A stretch of DNA of 8,244 nucleotides from Deltaproteobacteria bacterium RIFCSPLOWO2_12_FULL_60_16 (GCA_001798565.1 MGSR01000001.1:1736-9979), one strand, 5' to 3'. Positions 1-7,408 are shown, numbered from the stretch's first letter. Numbers and translations: made by a program. Notes: a model not told the origin generated them from the sequence alone.

Positions 1-96
1 ACGGTCGCCTTGAGTCTAAAGTTGCCGCCGGAAGTTAAAGTGCTCGAGCAGAGGCCGGACCGTTTTCGCGTGAAGATCTCCGGTGTTGAGAAATAG
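1..96 (+). CDS. C-terminal end of probable YbbR/CdaR-like protein (partial)
   Basis: An open frame enters from the left edge and ends at TAG 94-96, giving 31 residues that finish in RVKISGVEK. The visible peptide alternates short beta-strand stretches around LPPEVKVLEQRPDRFRVKI, which resembles the repeat of YbbR-domain proteins (hydrophobic strand, LP-x-x-V-x-V, P-x-x-V-x-V). YbbR/CdaR proteins are extracytoplasmic regulators of the diadenylate cyclase CdaA, and their genes commonly stand directly before glmM, which is the position here (28 nt before the chosen glmM start). The family call rests on this neighbourhood and on weak strand-pattern similarity only. The N-terminal membrane segment expected for the family is outside the window. 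Confidence 0.55.
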   Translation, partial: TVALSLKLPPEVKVLEQRPDRFRVKISGVEK

Positions 97-102
97 ATCG
101 AT

Positions 103-116
103 GGAGGAATGAGGAG
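103..116 (+). promoter_or_regulatory. Double Shine-Dalgarno region of glmM
   Basis: GGAGG at 103-107 and GAGGAG at 111-116 precede two in-frame ATG codons at 119 and 125. GAGGAG stands 8 nt before ATG 125, which is near-ideal, but only 2 nt before ATG 119. GGAGG stands 11 nt before ATG 119, which is loose. This favours the start at 125. It is one of only three clear ribosome-binding sites upstream of annotated starts in the window. Confidence 0.7.
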
Positions 117-124
117 AAATGGGC

Positions 125-1579
125 ATGTCATCACCGGGAAAGAAAAATCACCAGAGGCACCTATTCGGGACCGACGGCATTCGGGGCGTCGCCAACCTGG
201 AACCGATGACCTCTGAGATGGCGCTGAAGCTCGGGCGGGCGGTTGCCACCGTGCTGCGCGAGCCGATTTTTCACTCTGCAAGCCGGACCGCGAGCAAGAG
301 GCGGGCCTCCGGGGTTCGCGCCGCCGACAAGGCGAGCGCCCACCGCTACAAGGTCCTCATCGGCAAGGATACGCGGCTGTCGGGCTACATGCTCGAGACG
401 GCCCTCGCCTCCGGCATATGCTCGAGCGGCGCGGATGTCCTGCTGGTCGGTCCGCTCCCGACCCCGGGCGTGGCCTTCTTGACGCGGAGCATGAGAGCGG
501 ACGCCGGGGTGGTGATATCGGCGTCGCACAATCCCTTCCAGGACAACGGGATTAAGTTTTTCTCCGCGGACGGCTTCAAGCTGCCGGACGAGGTCGAGGC
601 GCGCATGGAGGAGATGATTTTAAACGGCGAGGCCAACCTTCACAGGCCTACGGCCGCGCAGATCGGCAAGGCCTTTCGCGTCACCGATGCCGTGGGACGA
701 TACATCGTTTTTCTTAAAAACAGCTTCCCGCGCCAGCTCAGTCTCGAGGGACTGAGGATCGTGGTCGACTGCGGTCACGGCGCGGCTTACCGGGTGGCCC
801 CTGAGGTGCTGTCCGAACTGGGCGCGGAGGTGGTCTCTATCGGGGTTCATCCTGACGGGGAGAACATCAACCGGGATTGCGGCGCGCTTCACCCCGAAGC
901 GGCCCGTCGGGCCGTGCTGGAGCGCCACGCGGACCTCGGCGTGTCCCTGGACGGGGACGGAGATCGCGCCATCTTCGTCGATGACGCCGGCGAAGTTCTG
1001 GACGGAGATGATGTCCTTGCCATAGCCGCGCGGGAGATGCAGGAAAAGGGAATTCTCAAGGGTAATACGGTGGTGGCCACGGTGATGAGTAACCTAGGCC
1101 TGGACCTCGCGCTTCAGGGCACCGGTATCAAGGTGGTGCGCACCGATGTGGGAGACCGTTACGTGGTCGAAGAGATGCTGGAGGGGGGATACAATCTGGG
1201 CGGAGAGCAGTCAGGTCACGTCATCTTTCTGGACCACAATACGACCGGAGACGGCGCCCTCACCTGCCTGCAGCTTCTCGCGATCATGGTCGAGAAGGGG
1301 CGCCGGCTTAGCGAGTTGAGGAGGGTGATGAAAAGGCTGCCGCAGATTCTCGTCAATGTGGGAGTCCGGGAGAAAAAGGAACTTTCCCGCCTGCCGCGGC
1401 TCCGTCAGAAGATAGCCGCAGTCGAGAAAGAGCTGGGCGCGCGCGGCAGAATCCTGGTGCGTTACTCCGGGACCGAGCCCCTGGCGCGAGTGATGCTGGA
1501 AGGGGAAGACGAGTCAAGGATCCGGCAGATGGCTCATGAGATAGCGGAACAGATCCGCAACGAAATTGGAAACGAATAA
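125..1579 (+). CDS. glmM: Phosphoglucosamine mutase GlmM
   Basis: GlmM is a cytoplasmic enzyme that converts glucosamine-6-phosphate to glucosamine-1-phosphate, the precursor of UDP-GlcNAc for peptidoglycan and lipopolysaccharide. From ATG 125 the protein has 484 residues. Family landmarks are all present: FGTDGIRG near residues 14-21, the phosphoserine loop SASHNP at 132-137 (catalytic Ser134), the metal site DGDGDR at 276-281, the sugar-binding GGEQSGH at 359-365 and the phosphate-binding RYSGTEP at 446-452. The family is usually about 445-450 residues. The extra length is mostly one insertion at about residues 46-74, between the first helix ([12 protein letters not shown]) and the strand [10 protein letters not shown], rich in Arg, Ala and Ser. 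ATG 119 would add two residues but has poorer ribosome-binding-site spacing. The position after a YbbR-like gene matches the common cdaA-cdaR-glmM arrangement. The gene is followed directly by a 9-nt repeat array. Confidence 0.97.
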   Translation: MSSPGKKNHQRHLFGTDGIRGVANLEPMTSEMALKLGRAVATVLREPIFHSASRTASKRRASGVRAADKASAHRYKVLIGKDTRLSGYMLETALASGICSSGADVLLVGPLPTPGVAFLTRSMRADAGVVISASHNPFQDNGIKFFSADGFKLPDEVEARMEEMILNGEANLHRPTAAQIGKAFRVTDAVGRYIVFLKNSFPRQLSLEGLRIVVDCGHGAAYRVAPEVLSELGAEVVSIGVHPDGENINRDCGALHPEAARRAVLERHADLGVSLDGDGDRAIFVDDAGEVLDGDDVLAIAAREMQEKGILKGNTVVATVMSNLGLDLALQGTGIKVVRTDVGDRYVVEEMLEGGYNLGGEQSGHVIFLDHNTTGDGALTCLQLLAIMVEKGRRLSELRRVMKRLPQILVNVGVREKKELSRLPRLRQKIAAVEKELGARGRILVRYSGTEPLARVMLEGEDESRIRQMAHEIAEQIRNEIGNE

Positions 1580-1581
1580 GA

Positions 1582-1660
1582 GTTCAAAAGGTTCAAGATG
1601 TTTAAGCCGTTCAAGCCGTTTAACGATTTGAACGATTTGAACTTTTTGAACGGCTTAAAC
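1582..1660 (+). repeat. 9-nt phased dyad array A (GTTCAA family), glmM-pdxJ gap
   Basis: This array fills the gap from 2 nt after the glmM stop to 1 nt before the pdxJ ATG. Five left units of GTTCAA/GTTTAA begin at 1582, 1591, 1600, 1609 and 1618. Four right units of TTGAAC/TTAAAC begin at 1628, 1637, 1646 and 1655. Spacing is exactly 9 nt in each half, and the right units are reverse complements of the left, symmetric about 1625.5. A one-unit shifted register gives a perfect 15-bp inverted repeat, 1600-1614 (GTTTAAGCCGTTCAA) with 1646-1660. The tandem AACGATTTG occurs at 1622-1630 and 1631-1639. GC is about 37%, below the flanking genes. No Shine-Dalgarno sequence is present within it. Confidence 0.9.
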
Positions 1661-1661
1661 C

Positions 1662-2381
1662 ATGTTGAGATTAGGTGTCAATGTCGACCATGTTGCTACC
1701 GTGCGGCAAGCGAGGAGGATCGATGTCCCGGATCCGGTGGAGGCGGCGCTGCTCGCCGAGAAGGGCGGGGCGGACGGGATCACCGTCCATCTGCGGGAGG
1801 ACCGGAGGCATATTCAAGAGCGGGATGTGGAGCTCTTGCGCGAGAGGGCTCGTACCAAGGTCAATTTGGAGATGGCGGTGACTCCCGAGATGGTCCGCTT
1901 GGCCGAAAGGCTTCGTCCTGACGACGCCTGTTTCGTGCCGGAGCGCCGCGAGGAGCTGACGACGGAAGGCGGGCTCGATGTGAGCGCGCACCAGGGTAAG
2001 ATCCGGGACGCCGTGCAGCGACTCCAGGGGCGAGGCATCCGGGTGAGCCTCTTTATCGATCCGGAGGAGGAGCAGATCGCGGCAGGCCGTGAGGTCGGGG
2101 CGCACGGCGTCGAGCTCCATACCGGACGTTATTGCAACGCTGCCGGGGATCGGGCTGTCGAGCTGGAGCAGGTCGCCGCCGCGGCCTCCCTGGCGCGCCG
2201 TCTGGGCCTGGAGGTGCACGGCGGTCACGGGTTGAATTACGCCAATGTCCTTCCCGTCGCGCGGCTGCCTGAAATGGTCGAGCTCAATATCGGCCACAGC
2301 ATAGTGGCCCGGGCTGTTATGGTCGGGATGGAGCAGGCGGTCCGGGAGATGAAGGCCCTCCTCATAAAAGCAAGGATGTAG
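1662..2381 (+). CDS. pdxJ: Pyridoxine 5'-phosphate synthase PdxJ
   Basis: PdxJ condenses 3-amino-1-hydroxyacetone-1-phosphate with 1-deoxyxylulose-5-phosphate to form pyridoxine 5'-phosphate, the last ring-forming step of the DXP-dependent vitamin B6 pathway. It is a cytoplasmic TIM-barrel enzyme. At 239 residues it is full length. It begins with the family's typical [18 protein letters not shown]. The catalytic residues can be placed by pattern: His43 in HLREDRRHI, Glu70 in VNLEMA and His189 in HGGHGLNY; the ELNIGH segment at 207-212 is also typical. The start is fixed by this conserved N terminus. No Shine-Dalgarno motif is visible in the 20 nt upstream, which belong to repeat array A. In many proteobacteria acpS follows pdxJ; here the next gene is nnrD after a second 9-nt array. 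Confidence 0.97.
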   Translation: MLRLGVNVDHVATVRQARRIDVPDPVEAALLAEKGGADGITVHLREDRRHIQERDVELLRERARTKVNLEMAVTPEMVRLAERLRPDDACFVPERREELTTEGGLDVSAHQGKIRDAVQRLQGRGIRVSLFIDPEEEQIAAGREVGAHGVELHTGRYCNAAGDRAVELEQVAAAASLARRLGLEVHGGHGLNYANVLPVARLPEMVELNIGHSIVARAVMVGMEQAVREMKALLIKARM

Positions 2382-2384
2382 GAC

Positions 2385-2452
2385 GTTCAAAACGTTCAAA
2401 CGGTTCAAATTGTTCAACGTTGAACGAATGGAACGATTTAAACGGCTTAAAC
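2385..2452 (+). repeat. 9-nt phased dyad array B (GTTCAA family), pdxJ-nnrD gap
   Basis: Four GTTCAA units begin at 2385, 2394, 2403 and 2412. Four mirror units (TTGAAC, TGGAAC, TTAAAC, TTAAAC) begin at 2420, 2429, 2438 and 2447. All spacings are 9 nt and the dyad centre is 2418.5. Pairing the two 33-nt halves matches 24 of 33 positions. The centre GTTCAACGTTGAAC (2412-2425) is a perfect 14-nt palindrome. The array starts 3 nt after the pdxJ stop and ends 2 nt before the nnrD ATG. Its last 12 nt, AACGGCTTAAAC, are identical to the last 12 nt of array A. The nnrD frame is open through the whole array. Confidence 0.9.
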
Positions 2453-2454
2453 GA

Positions 2455-4026
2455 ATGTTTGTTGTTACTGCGGATGAGATGCGCGAGCTGGATCGGCTGA
2501 CGATCCAGAGATACGGGGTTCCGAGCCTGACCTTGATGGAACGGGCGGGAGAAGGCGTCGTTAGCGCATTGCTGGAGCGTTTCGGCCGGATCGCCAGAGG
2601 CGGAGTGCTCGTCGTCGCCGGCAAGGGAAACAACGGCGGCGATGGGCTGGTGGTGGCGCGCCGGCTTAAAAAAAAACGGATCCCGTGTGAGGTCGTTCTT
2701 TTATCCCGGAAGGAGGAGCTGTCTCACGATGCGGCGGCGAACCTGCGCGCTTACCTCAAGGCGCGAGGGAAGCTCTTCGAAGTGGGAAGCGACTCCCTGT
2801 CGCTTCTCAGCCACAGGATCCAGGGAAAAAAGCTCCTGGTCGACGCCGTTCTCGGGACCGGCCTCAAAGAGGAGGTGCGCGGTCTCTACGCCGAGGCCAT
2901 TACGATCATGAATGCCGCGGGACTTCCCATCGTAGCGGTGGATCTCCCGTCCGGGTTGGACGCCGATAAGGGAAGGCCGCTCGGCGTCGCGGTCAAGGCG
3001 GAGATGACGGTTACCTTCGGCTTTCCCAAGTTGGGGCAGGTTGTTCATCCCGGCGTGTCCTACGTGGGCGAATTGGCGGTGGCGGATATCGGCATTGATC
3101 CGCGGGCTTTCGATGAGGTGCGGCCGCGCACGGAGCTCCTGGAGAGAGAAGATATCGAATGGCTCGTTCCCTCGAGAGAGCCGGACACCCATAAGGGAAA
3201 CTACGGCCATCTTCTGGTCATGGCCGGATCGCGCGGAAAGACCGGGGCCGCGATTCTCGCCTGCAGGGCGGCCATGCGAGTCGGCTCCGGGCTTGTCACT
3301 TTGGCCGGGCCCCGCTCTCTGAACGGTATCTTCGCCGGCTCCCTGGTCGAGGTCATGACCGAGCCTCTGAGAGAGAGTGCCGGGGAAGAGATGGAGCCGC
3401 TCGGCGATCAGGAGTGGCGTCGCGTGCTCGACAAAAAAAGCGCTCTCCTTTTCGGGCCGGGCATCGGAGTCGGGGACCCGACGCGCAGCGCGCTCAGATG
3501 GCTGCTCAAGAACCTCGACGTTCCCTGGGTGATCGACGCCGACGGGCTCAGCGTCCTGGCGAGCGAGCTGGAGCGGCTCCGCGGCGCAAAAATCCCGCCG
3601 GTCCTTACGCCGCACCCGGGAGAGATGGCGCGGCTCCTGGGAACGGATACCGCGGCGGTCAATCAGGACCGGATGGCCGTGGCCCGTTCCTTTGCCCGCG
3701 CGCACCGTTGTTATGTGGTGCTCAAGGGGGCGCGCAGCGTGATCGCCGCGGCTGACGGCCGCGTATTCGTCAACCCGACGGGCAATCCGGGAATGGCGAG
3801 CGGGGGCATGGGAGATGTCCTTTCAGGGATTCTGGCCGGCTTGATCGCTCAGGGTTTTGAAATCGAGGACGCGCTCAAGCTCGGGGTCTATCTCCACGGC
3901 TTTGTCGGAGACCAGGTGGCGGCTGCGAAAGGAGAAATAGGGCTCATTGCCTCGGATATTATAGAAGGGCTGCCGCAGGGGATGAAACAGTTGGCAGAAG
4001 GCAGGGCAAATCACAAACAATTTTGA
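2455..4026 (+). CDS. nnrD: Bifunctional NAD(P)HX epimerase/dehydratase
   Basis: This cytoplasmic metabolite-repair enzyme acts on hydrated NADH and NADPH. The N-terminal YjeF_N domain epimerises the R and S forms, and the C-terminal ribokinase-like domain dehydrates S-NAD(P)HX using ADP. From ATG 2455 it has 523 residues, the usual length for the fused form. The epimerase half carries MFVVTADEMRELDRLTI at the start, GKGNNGGDG at 57-64 and VDLPSGLDAD at 162-171. The dehydratase half carries KGNYGHLLVMAGS at 247-259, DADGLSVL at 361-368, TPHPGEMARL at 385-394 and GNPGMASGGMGD at 443-454 with the expected catalytic Asp454. The frame is open upstream to a TTG at 2410 and an ATG at 2428, but those would translate repeat array B into a basic F-K/R-rich leader, so 2455 is preferred. 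No Shine-Dalgarno motif is seen. The last three residues and stop lie in the left arm of array C. Confidence 0.95.
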   Translation: MFVVTADEMRELDRLTIQRYGVPSLTLMERAGEGVVSALLERFGRIARGGVLVVAGKGNNGGDGLVVARRLKKKRIPCEVVLLSRKEELSHDAAANLRAYLKARGKLFEVGSDSLSLLSHRIQGKKLLVDAVLGTGLKEEVRGLYAEAITIMNAAGLPIVAVDLPSGLDADKGRPLGVAVKAEMTVTFGFPKLGQVVHPGVSYVGELAVADIGIDPRAFDEVRPRTELLEREDIEWLVPSREPDTHKGNYGHLLVMAGSRGKTGAAILACRAAMRVGSGLVTLAGPRSLNGIFAGSLVEVMTEPLRESAGEEMEPLGDQEWRRVLDKKSALLFGPGIGVGDPTRSALRWLLKNLDVPWVIDADGLSVLASELERLRGAKIPPVLTPHPGEMARLLGTDTAAVNQDRMAVARSFARAHRCYVVLKGARSVIAAADGRVFVNPTGNPGMASGGMGDVLSGILAGLIAQGFEIEDALKLGVYLHGFVGDQVAAAKGEIGLIASDIIEGLPQGMKQLAEGRANHKQF

Positions 4027-4109
4027 ATTGTAAATTTTGAATTTTTAAGTTTTCGGAATGAAAGGTGTTCGGATAATTCAAAATTCAAAATTAAAAATTA
4101 ACAATTGTT
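4016..4109 (+). repeat. 7-nt phased dyad array C (AATTCAA family) spanning nnrD 3' end and tsaE 5' end
   Basis: Left arm 4016-4050 is five heptads (AACAATT, TTGAATT, GTAAATT, TTGAATT, TTTAAGT). Right arm 4075-4109 is five heptads (AATTCAA, AATTCAA, AATTAAA, AATTAAC, AATTGTT). The arms are reverse complements at 29 of 35 positions, with a 24-nt loop at 4051-4074. Arm GC is about 13% (9 of 70). The left arm encodes the last residues and stop of nnrD. The tsaE start ATG 4058 lies in the loop, and the right arm encodes tsaE residues 7-17. Confidence 0.92.
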
Positions 4110-4570
4110 CTTTCAGCGTTGTAACTCGCTCAGAGCTCCAGACTCGAAGCTGGGGGGGAAAGTTGGGAAGGCTATTAAACGGAGGAGAGATCATCGGGCT
4201 TACCGGAGAGCTGGGAAGCGGCAAGACCTGCTTCGTGCGGGGAATGGCGCAAGGACTCGAGGTCGGCAAAGAGGCGTGGATTCGCAGCCCCACGTTCACT
4301 CTGATCAATGAATATCACGGCAGGCTCCCTCTCTATCACATTGACCTCTACCGGGTAGAAGGGCGCCGCGAAATCGAGGAGTTGAATCTCGCGGACTATT
4401 TTTTCGTGGACGGCGTCAGCGTCGTGGAATGGTTCGAGCATCTCCCGGATGACACAGTGGATGAGTGTCTGCGTATTGGTTTTGAGCATGCCGGCGGCAA
4501 CCGGCGCAGGTTGACCTTTACGCCGCACGGGGAGCGGTATGAGGAATTGTTAAAGGGATTATGGCGTTGA
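4058..4570 (+). CDS. tsaE: tRNA threonylcarbamoyladenosine biosynthesis ATPase TsaE
   Basis: TsaE is the small P-loop ATPase that works with TsaB and TsaD to attach threonylcarbamoyl to A37 of ANN-decoding tRNAs. The 170-residue product shows the Walker A motif GELGSGKT at 50-57, the family's [10 protein letters not shown] at 78-87, HIDLYR at 94-99 and [11 protein letters not shown] near 122-132. ATG 4058 is the only ordinary start codon in frame before residue 36-37; GTG and TTG are absent between it and the conserved part. The first 17 or so residues therefore include [11 protein letters not shown], which is translated from AT-rich repeat array C. TsaE relatives usually have about 38 residues before this motif, so the N terminus looks lengthened by roughly 10. 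No Shine-Dalgarno motif precedes the start. The 3' end overlaps lysC by 10 nt, implying translational coupling. Confidence 0.93.
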   Translation: MKGVRIIQNSKLKINNCSFSVVTRSELQTRSWGGKLGRLLNGGEIIGLTGELGSGKTCFVRGMAQGLEVGKEAWIRSPTFTLINEYHGRLPLYHIDLYRVEGRREIEELNLADYFFVDGVSVVEWFEHLPDDTVDECLRIGFEHAGGNRRRLTFTPHGERYEELLKGLWR

Positions 4571-5784
4571 TCGTGCAGAAATACGGCGGGACCTCCGTGG
4601 GCAGCATCGAGCGGATCAAGCACGTCGCCCGCAAGGTTGCCGAGGCGAAAAAACAGGGCAACGACGTAGTCGTAGTGGTATCGGCGATGGCCGGCGAGAC
4701 CAACCGGCTCGTGGCCCTGGCCCAGCAGGTCTCCGAGTCTCCCGACGAGCGCGAGCGCGACGTGCTGCTCGCCTCAGGCGAGCAGGTCTCTTCCGCCCTG
4801 CTTTCTTTGGCGATCAAGGATCTGGGCTGCCCCGCGCGCTCCTTTTTGGCGCATCAGGCGCGGATCGAGACCGACAAGGCCTACGGCAAGGCGAGAATCA
4901 AGAGCATCGACTCGACGCGAATCAAACGGGCGCTTAGGGACGGAGAGATCGTGGTAGTGGCGGGGTTTCAAGGCGTGGACGAAGAGGAGAACATTACGAC
5001 GCTGGGGCGCGGAGGATCGGACACCAGCGCCGTGGCGATGGCGGCCGCGCTGAAGGCGAACGTGTGCGAGATCTACACGGACGTGGAGGGCGTTTTTACG
5101 ACGGACCCCAGCATCTGCCCGAAGGCGAGAAAATTGGACCGTATTTCTTTCGAAGAGATGATCGAGATGGCGAGCACGGGAGCCAGGGTGCTGCAGATCG
5201 GCTCCGTGGAGCTCGCCATGAAATTTGCCGTGCCCGTCCATGTTCGCTCCAGTTTTACCGACTTGGAGGGGACATGGGTGGTGGAGGAGGATGAAAGCAT
5301 GGATGAGGTCCTGGTTTCCGGCGTGACCTACGACAAGAACGAGGCGAAGATCACCCTTTTGAAAGTTCCGGATCGCCCCGGCCTCGCGGCCCAGATCTTT
5401 TCGCCGATTTCCGGGGCGAACATCGTGGTCGACATGATCATCCAGAACGCCAGCGAGGACGGCACCACAGATTTGACTTTTACCGTCCCCAAGGCGGATT
5501 ATAAGAAGGCGCTCTCGCTGGTGGAAAAGACCGCTTCCGTCATACAAGCCGGGGGGGTGAGGGTGGACCCGGGCATCGCCAAGGTCTCGATCGTCGGGGT
5601 CGGGATGCGCACCCACGCGGGGGTGGCGGCGAAGATGTTCCAGGTGCTCGCCCGCGAGGAAATCAACATACAGATGATCTCGACCTCCGAAATCAAGATT
5701 TCGGTGGTCATCGACGAGAAGGAGATGGAGCACGCGGTTCGGGTCCTGCACGAGGCGTTTGTCGAGAAGCAGGGGAATCTATGA
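4561..5784 (+). CDS. lysC: Aspartate kinase, likely alpha/beta type
   Basis: Aspartokinase phosphorylates aspartate to aspartyl-4-phosphate, the entry step to lysine, threonine, methionine, isoleucine and diaminopimelate. The 407-residue protein has an amino-acid-kinase domain (about 1-240) with KYGGTS at 7-12, GRGGSDTSA at 149-157 and [11 protein letters not shown] at 173-182, followed by two ACT domains (about 262-330 and 342-405). The ACT segment with [13 protein letters not shown] and [10 protein letters not shown] resembles Corynebacterium LysC, which is inhibited jointly by lysine and threonine, so similar feedback control is inferred. The start has AAAGGG at 4552-4557 close upstream and lies within the end of tsaE. 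An in-frame ATG at 5299 (Met247) has a strong ribosome-binding site and probably yields a separate beta subunit of 161 residues. In LQIGSVELA a Gly sits where I recall Arg in close relatives (LQIRSVE); I could not check this. It overlaps cimA by 4 nt (ATGA). Confidence 0.96.
   Translation: MALIVQKYGGTSVGSIERIKHVARKVAEAKKQGNDVVVVVSAMAGETNRLVALAQQVSESPDERERDVLLASGEQVSSALLSLAIKDLGCPARSFLAHQARIETDKAYGKARIKSIDSTRIKRALRDGEIVVVAGFQGVDEEENITTLGRGGSDTSAVAMAAALKANVCEIYTDVEGVFTTDPSICPKARKLDRISFEEMIEMASTGARVLQIGSVELAMKFAVPVHVRSSFTDLEGTWVVEEDESMDEVLVSGVTYDKNEAKITLLKVPDRPGLAAQIFSPISGANIVVDMIIQNASEDGTTDLTFTVPKADYKKALSLVEKTASVIQAGGVRVDPGIAKVSIVGVGMRTHAGVAAKMFQVLAREEINIQMISTSEIKISVVIDEKEMEHAVRVLHEAFVEKQGNL
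5283..5301 (+). promoter_or_regulatory. Internal ribosome-binding site and ATG for the aspartokinase beta subunit
   Basis: GGAGGAGG at 5283-5290 is followed after 8 nt by an in-frame ATG at 5299-5301, codon 247 of lysC. It is the strongest Shine-Dalgarno match I see in the window. Translation from here would give a 161-residue protein, [17 protein letters not shown] and onward, comprising only the two ACT domains. As I recall them, Bacillus and Corynebacterium lysC have an internal start at the equivalent point, just before the sequence GV-x-x-DK-x-EAK. Whether it is used here is inferred, not shown. A purine-rich Glu-Glu-Asp-Glu coding stretch can mimic such a site by chance. Confidence 0.65.
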
Positions 5785-7361
5785 AAGACGTTTTGATCTA
5801 TGACACCACCCTGAGGGACGGCTGCCAGGCGGAGGATATCTCTTTTACCCTCGAGGACAAGCTCCGCATAACGGAAAAGCTGGCGGAGTTCGGGATGGAT
5901 TACGTCGAGGGAGGGTTTCCCGGCTCCAACCCGCGCGATGAGGAGTACTTTAAGGCGGTCAAGAGGCTGAGACTCAAACAGACCAGGATTGCCGCTTTCG
6001 GGATGACCCGGAAGGCCTCTTCCAAGTCTTCTCAGGATCTCAGCCTGAAGACGCTCCTCGACGCGGACACGCCGGTCGTGACTCTGGTAGGAAAGGCATG
6101 GGATCTCCATGTGCGCGACGACCTGCGGATCAGCAAGAAGGCGAACCTGGAGCTCATCGCGGATTCCATCGCCTTCATGAAAGAGCGCGTGGACGAGGTG
6201 ATCTTCGACGCGGAGCATTTTTTTGACGGCTATCGCTCGAATCCCGAGTATACCCTGGAGTGTCTCAAGGCGGCGCAGGAGGGCGGCGCCGATTGGATCG
6301 TTTTATGTGATACCAACGGCGGGCGCCTTCCCGGCGACATCCGCGGCGCCATCTCAAGCCTGAAAGGCGTCATCAAGACGCCGCTGGGGATTCATTGCCA
6401 CAACGACGGAGAGTTGGCCGTGGCCAACACCATGACGGCCGTGGAGATGGGGGTGCGGCAGGTGCAGGGGACGATCAACGGGATCGGCGAGCGCTGCGGC
6501 AATCTCAATCTCTGCTCGCTCATCGCCAACCTGCATCTCAAGATGGGAAAGAGATGCATCGACCCCGAACAGCTGAAAAAGCTGCGCGAGGTATCCCACT
6601 TCCTGGATGAGCTGGCCAATATCAGCCCGAACAAGCATCAACCCTACGTGGGGGACAGCGCTTTCGCCCACAAGGGCGGGATGCATGTGGCGGGGATTCT
6701 CAAGAACCGCGAGACCTACGAGCACATCGACCCCGAGCTCGTCGGCAATCGCCAGAGGGTGCTGGTTTCCGATCTGGCCGGGCGCAGCAATATCATCTAC
6801 AAGGCGAAGGAGTACGGCATCGATCTCAGGAGCAACGATCACGCGGCGCACGAGATCCTGGGCCGCATCAAGAATCTGGAAAGCCAGGGATACGAGTTCG
6901 AGGCCTCGGAGGCTTCCTTTGAGCTTTTGATCCAGGAGGCCCTGGGAAGGAAGAGAAAAAATTTTCGCCTGGTCGGCTTTCGCGTGATCGACGAAAAGCG
7001 CAAAGAAGGCGAGCCGCCTATCTCGGAAGCGACGATCATGGTCGAGGTGGACGGCGTCATGGAGCACGCGGCGGCAATGGGAAACGGCCCGGTAAACGCG
7101 CTGGACCAGGCGCTGCGGCGGGCGCTGACCAAATTCTATCCCTCTCTCAAAGAGATGGAATTGCTGGACTATAAGGTCCGGGTGCTTTCATCGGGGGAGG
7201 GCACGGGCGCCTCGGTGCGGGTGTTGATCGAATCGGGCGACAAGAAGGACCGGTGGGGCACCGTGGGGGTCTCCCAGAACGTGATCGAGGCGAGCTGGCA
7301 GGCGCTGGTGGATAGCATAGACTATAAATTGTACAAGGATTCGCGGCCCGCAAAAACCTAA
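5781..7361 (+). CDS. cimA: (R)-citramalate synthase CimA
   Basis: CimA condenses pyruvate and acetyl-CoA to (R)-citramalate, opening the threonine-independent route to 2-oxobutyrate and isoleucine. The 526-residue protein is a DRE-TIM metallolyase. It shows [15 protein letters not shown] at 8-22, [14 protein letters not shown] at 203-216 (metal ligands His205 and His207), NGIGERCGN at 233-241 and KGGMHV at 298-303. The C-terminal third (about 395-515) matches the LeuA-type allosteric dimer domain, so feedback control, most likely by isoleucine, is inferred. The form DTTLRDG-x-Q-x-EDISF together with [11 protein letters not shown] and the length fit the long citramalate synthase subfamily (as in Geobacter) better than 2-isopropylmalate synthase or homocitrate synthase. 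AGGGGAA at 5771-5777 is a good ribosome-binding site. The 4-nt overlap with lysC suggests coupled translation and places both isoleucine routes in one transcript. Confidence 0.93.
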   Translation: MKDVLIYDTTLRDGCQAEDISFTLEDKLRITEKLAEFGMDYVEGGFPGSNPRDEEYFKAVKRLRLKQTRIAAFGMTRKASSKSSQDLSLKTLLDADTPVVTLVGKAWDLHVRDDLRISKKANLELIADSIAFMKERVDEVIFDAEHFFDGYRSNPEYTLECLKAAQEGGADWIVLCDTNGGRLPGDIRGAISSLKGVIKTPLGIHCHNDGELAVANTMTAVEMGVRQVQGTINGIGERCGNLNLCSLIANLHLKMGKRCIDPEQLKKLREVSHFLDELANISPNKHQPYVGDSAFAHKGGMHVAGILKNRETYEHIDPELVGNRQRVLVSDLAGRSNIIYKAKEYGIDLRSNDHAAHEILGRIKNLESQGYEFEASEASFELLIQEALGRKRKNFRLVGFRVIDEKRKEGEPPISEATIMVEVDGVMEHAAAMGNGPVNALDQALRRALTKFYPSLKEMELLDYKVRVLSSGEGTGASVRVLIESGDKKDRWGTVGVSQNVIEASWQALVDSIDYKLYKDSRPAKT

Positions 7362-7380
7362 AGGCACTTTTTAAGCTATC

Positions 7381-7408
7381 GCCTAATGCCTCTTGCCTGA
7401 TGCCTATT
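7381..7408 (+). repeat. 7-nt GCCT heptad array E, cimA-cysE gap
   Basis: Four consecutive heptads, GCCTAAT, GCCTCTT, GCCTGAT and GCCTATT, start at 7381, 7388, 7395 and 7402. A run of T then leads to the cysE ATG at 7413. Unlike the other arrays there is no clear mirror arm; one AGGCA at 7362-7366 could pair with any of the TGCCT copies. The unit sequence differs from the AATTCAA heptads, but the period and position before a start codon are the same. No Shine-Dalgarno motif is present. Confidence 0.75.

Noticed and set aside
1582..1660. Promoter built from TTGAAC units as -35 boxes
   Set aside because: TTGAAC recurs every 9 nt as part of the repeat, and no matching TATAAT-like box at 16-18 nt stands out.
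1598..1921. Plus-strand frame beginning in array A and reading pdxJ out of frame
   Set aside because: Its first residues are translated 9-nt repeats and the rest is a shifted pdxJ; pdxJ itself is unmistakable.
1582..2452. CRISPR array
   Set aside because: Units are 7-9 nt, with no 24-40-nt repeats or unique spacers and no cas genes.
2410..2454. Extended nnrD start at TTG 2410 or ATG 2428
   Set aside because: The added residues come entirely from array B, and homologues begin at the MFVVTADEMR equivalent. Use of 2428 cannot be excluded.
1671..2633. Long minus-strand open frame across pdxJ and the start of nnrD
   Set aside because: It is antisense to two well-supported genes, has no recognisable domain and crosses array B; GC-rich codon bias creates such frames.
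2701..3705. Long minus-strand open frame antisense to nnrD, and a similar one at 4774-5751 antisense to lysC
   Set aside because: Both lie wholly inside conserved genes, show Arg/His-rich translations typical of antisense frames and have no credible start.
4510..4560. Lysine riboswitch upstream of lysC
   Set aside because: lysC overlaps tsaE, so there is no untranslated leader to hold one.
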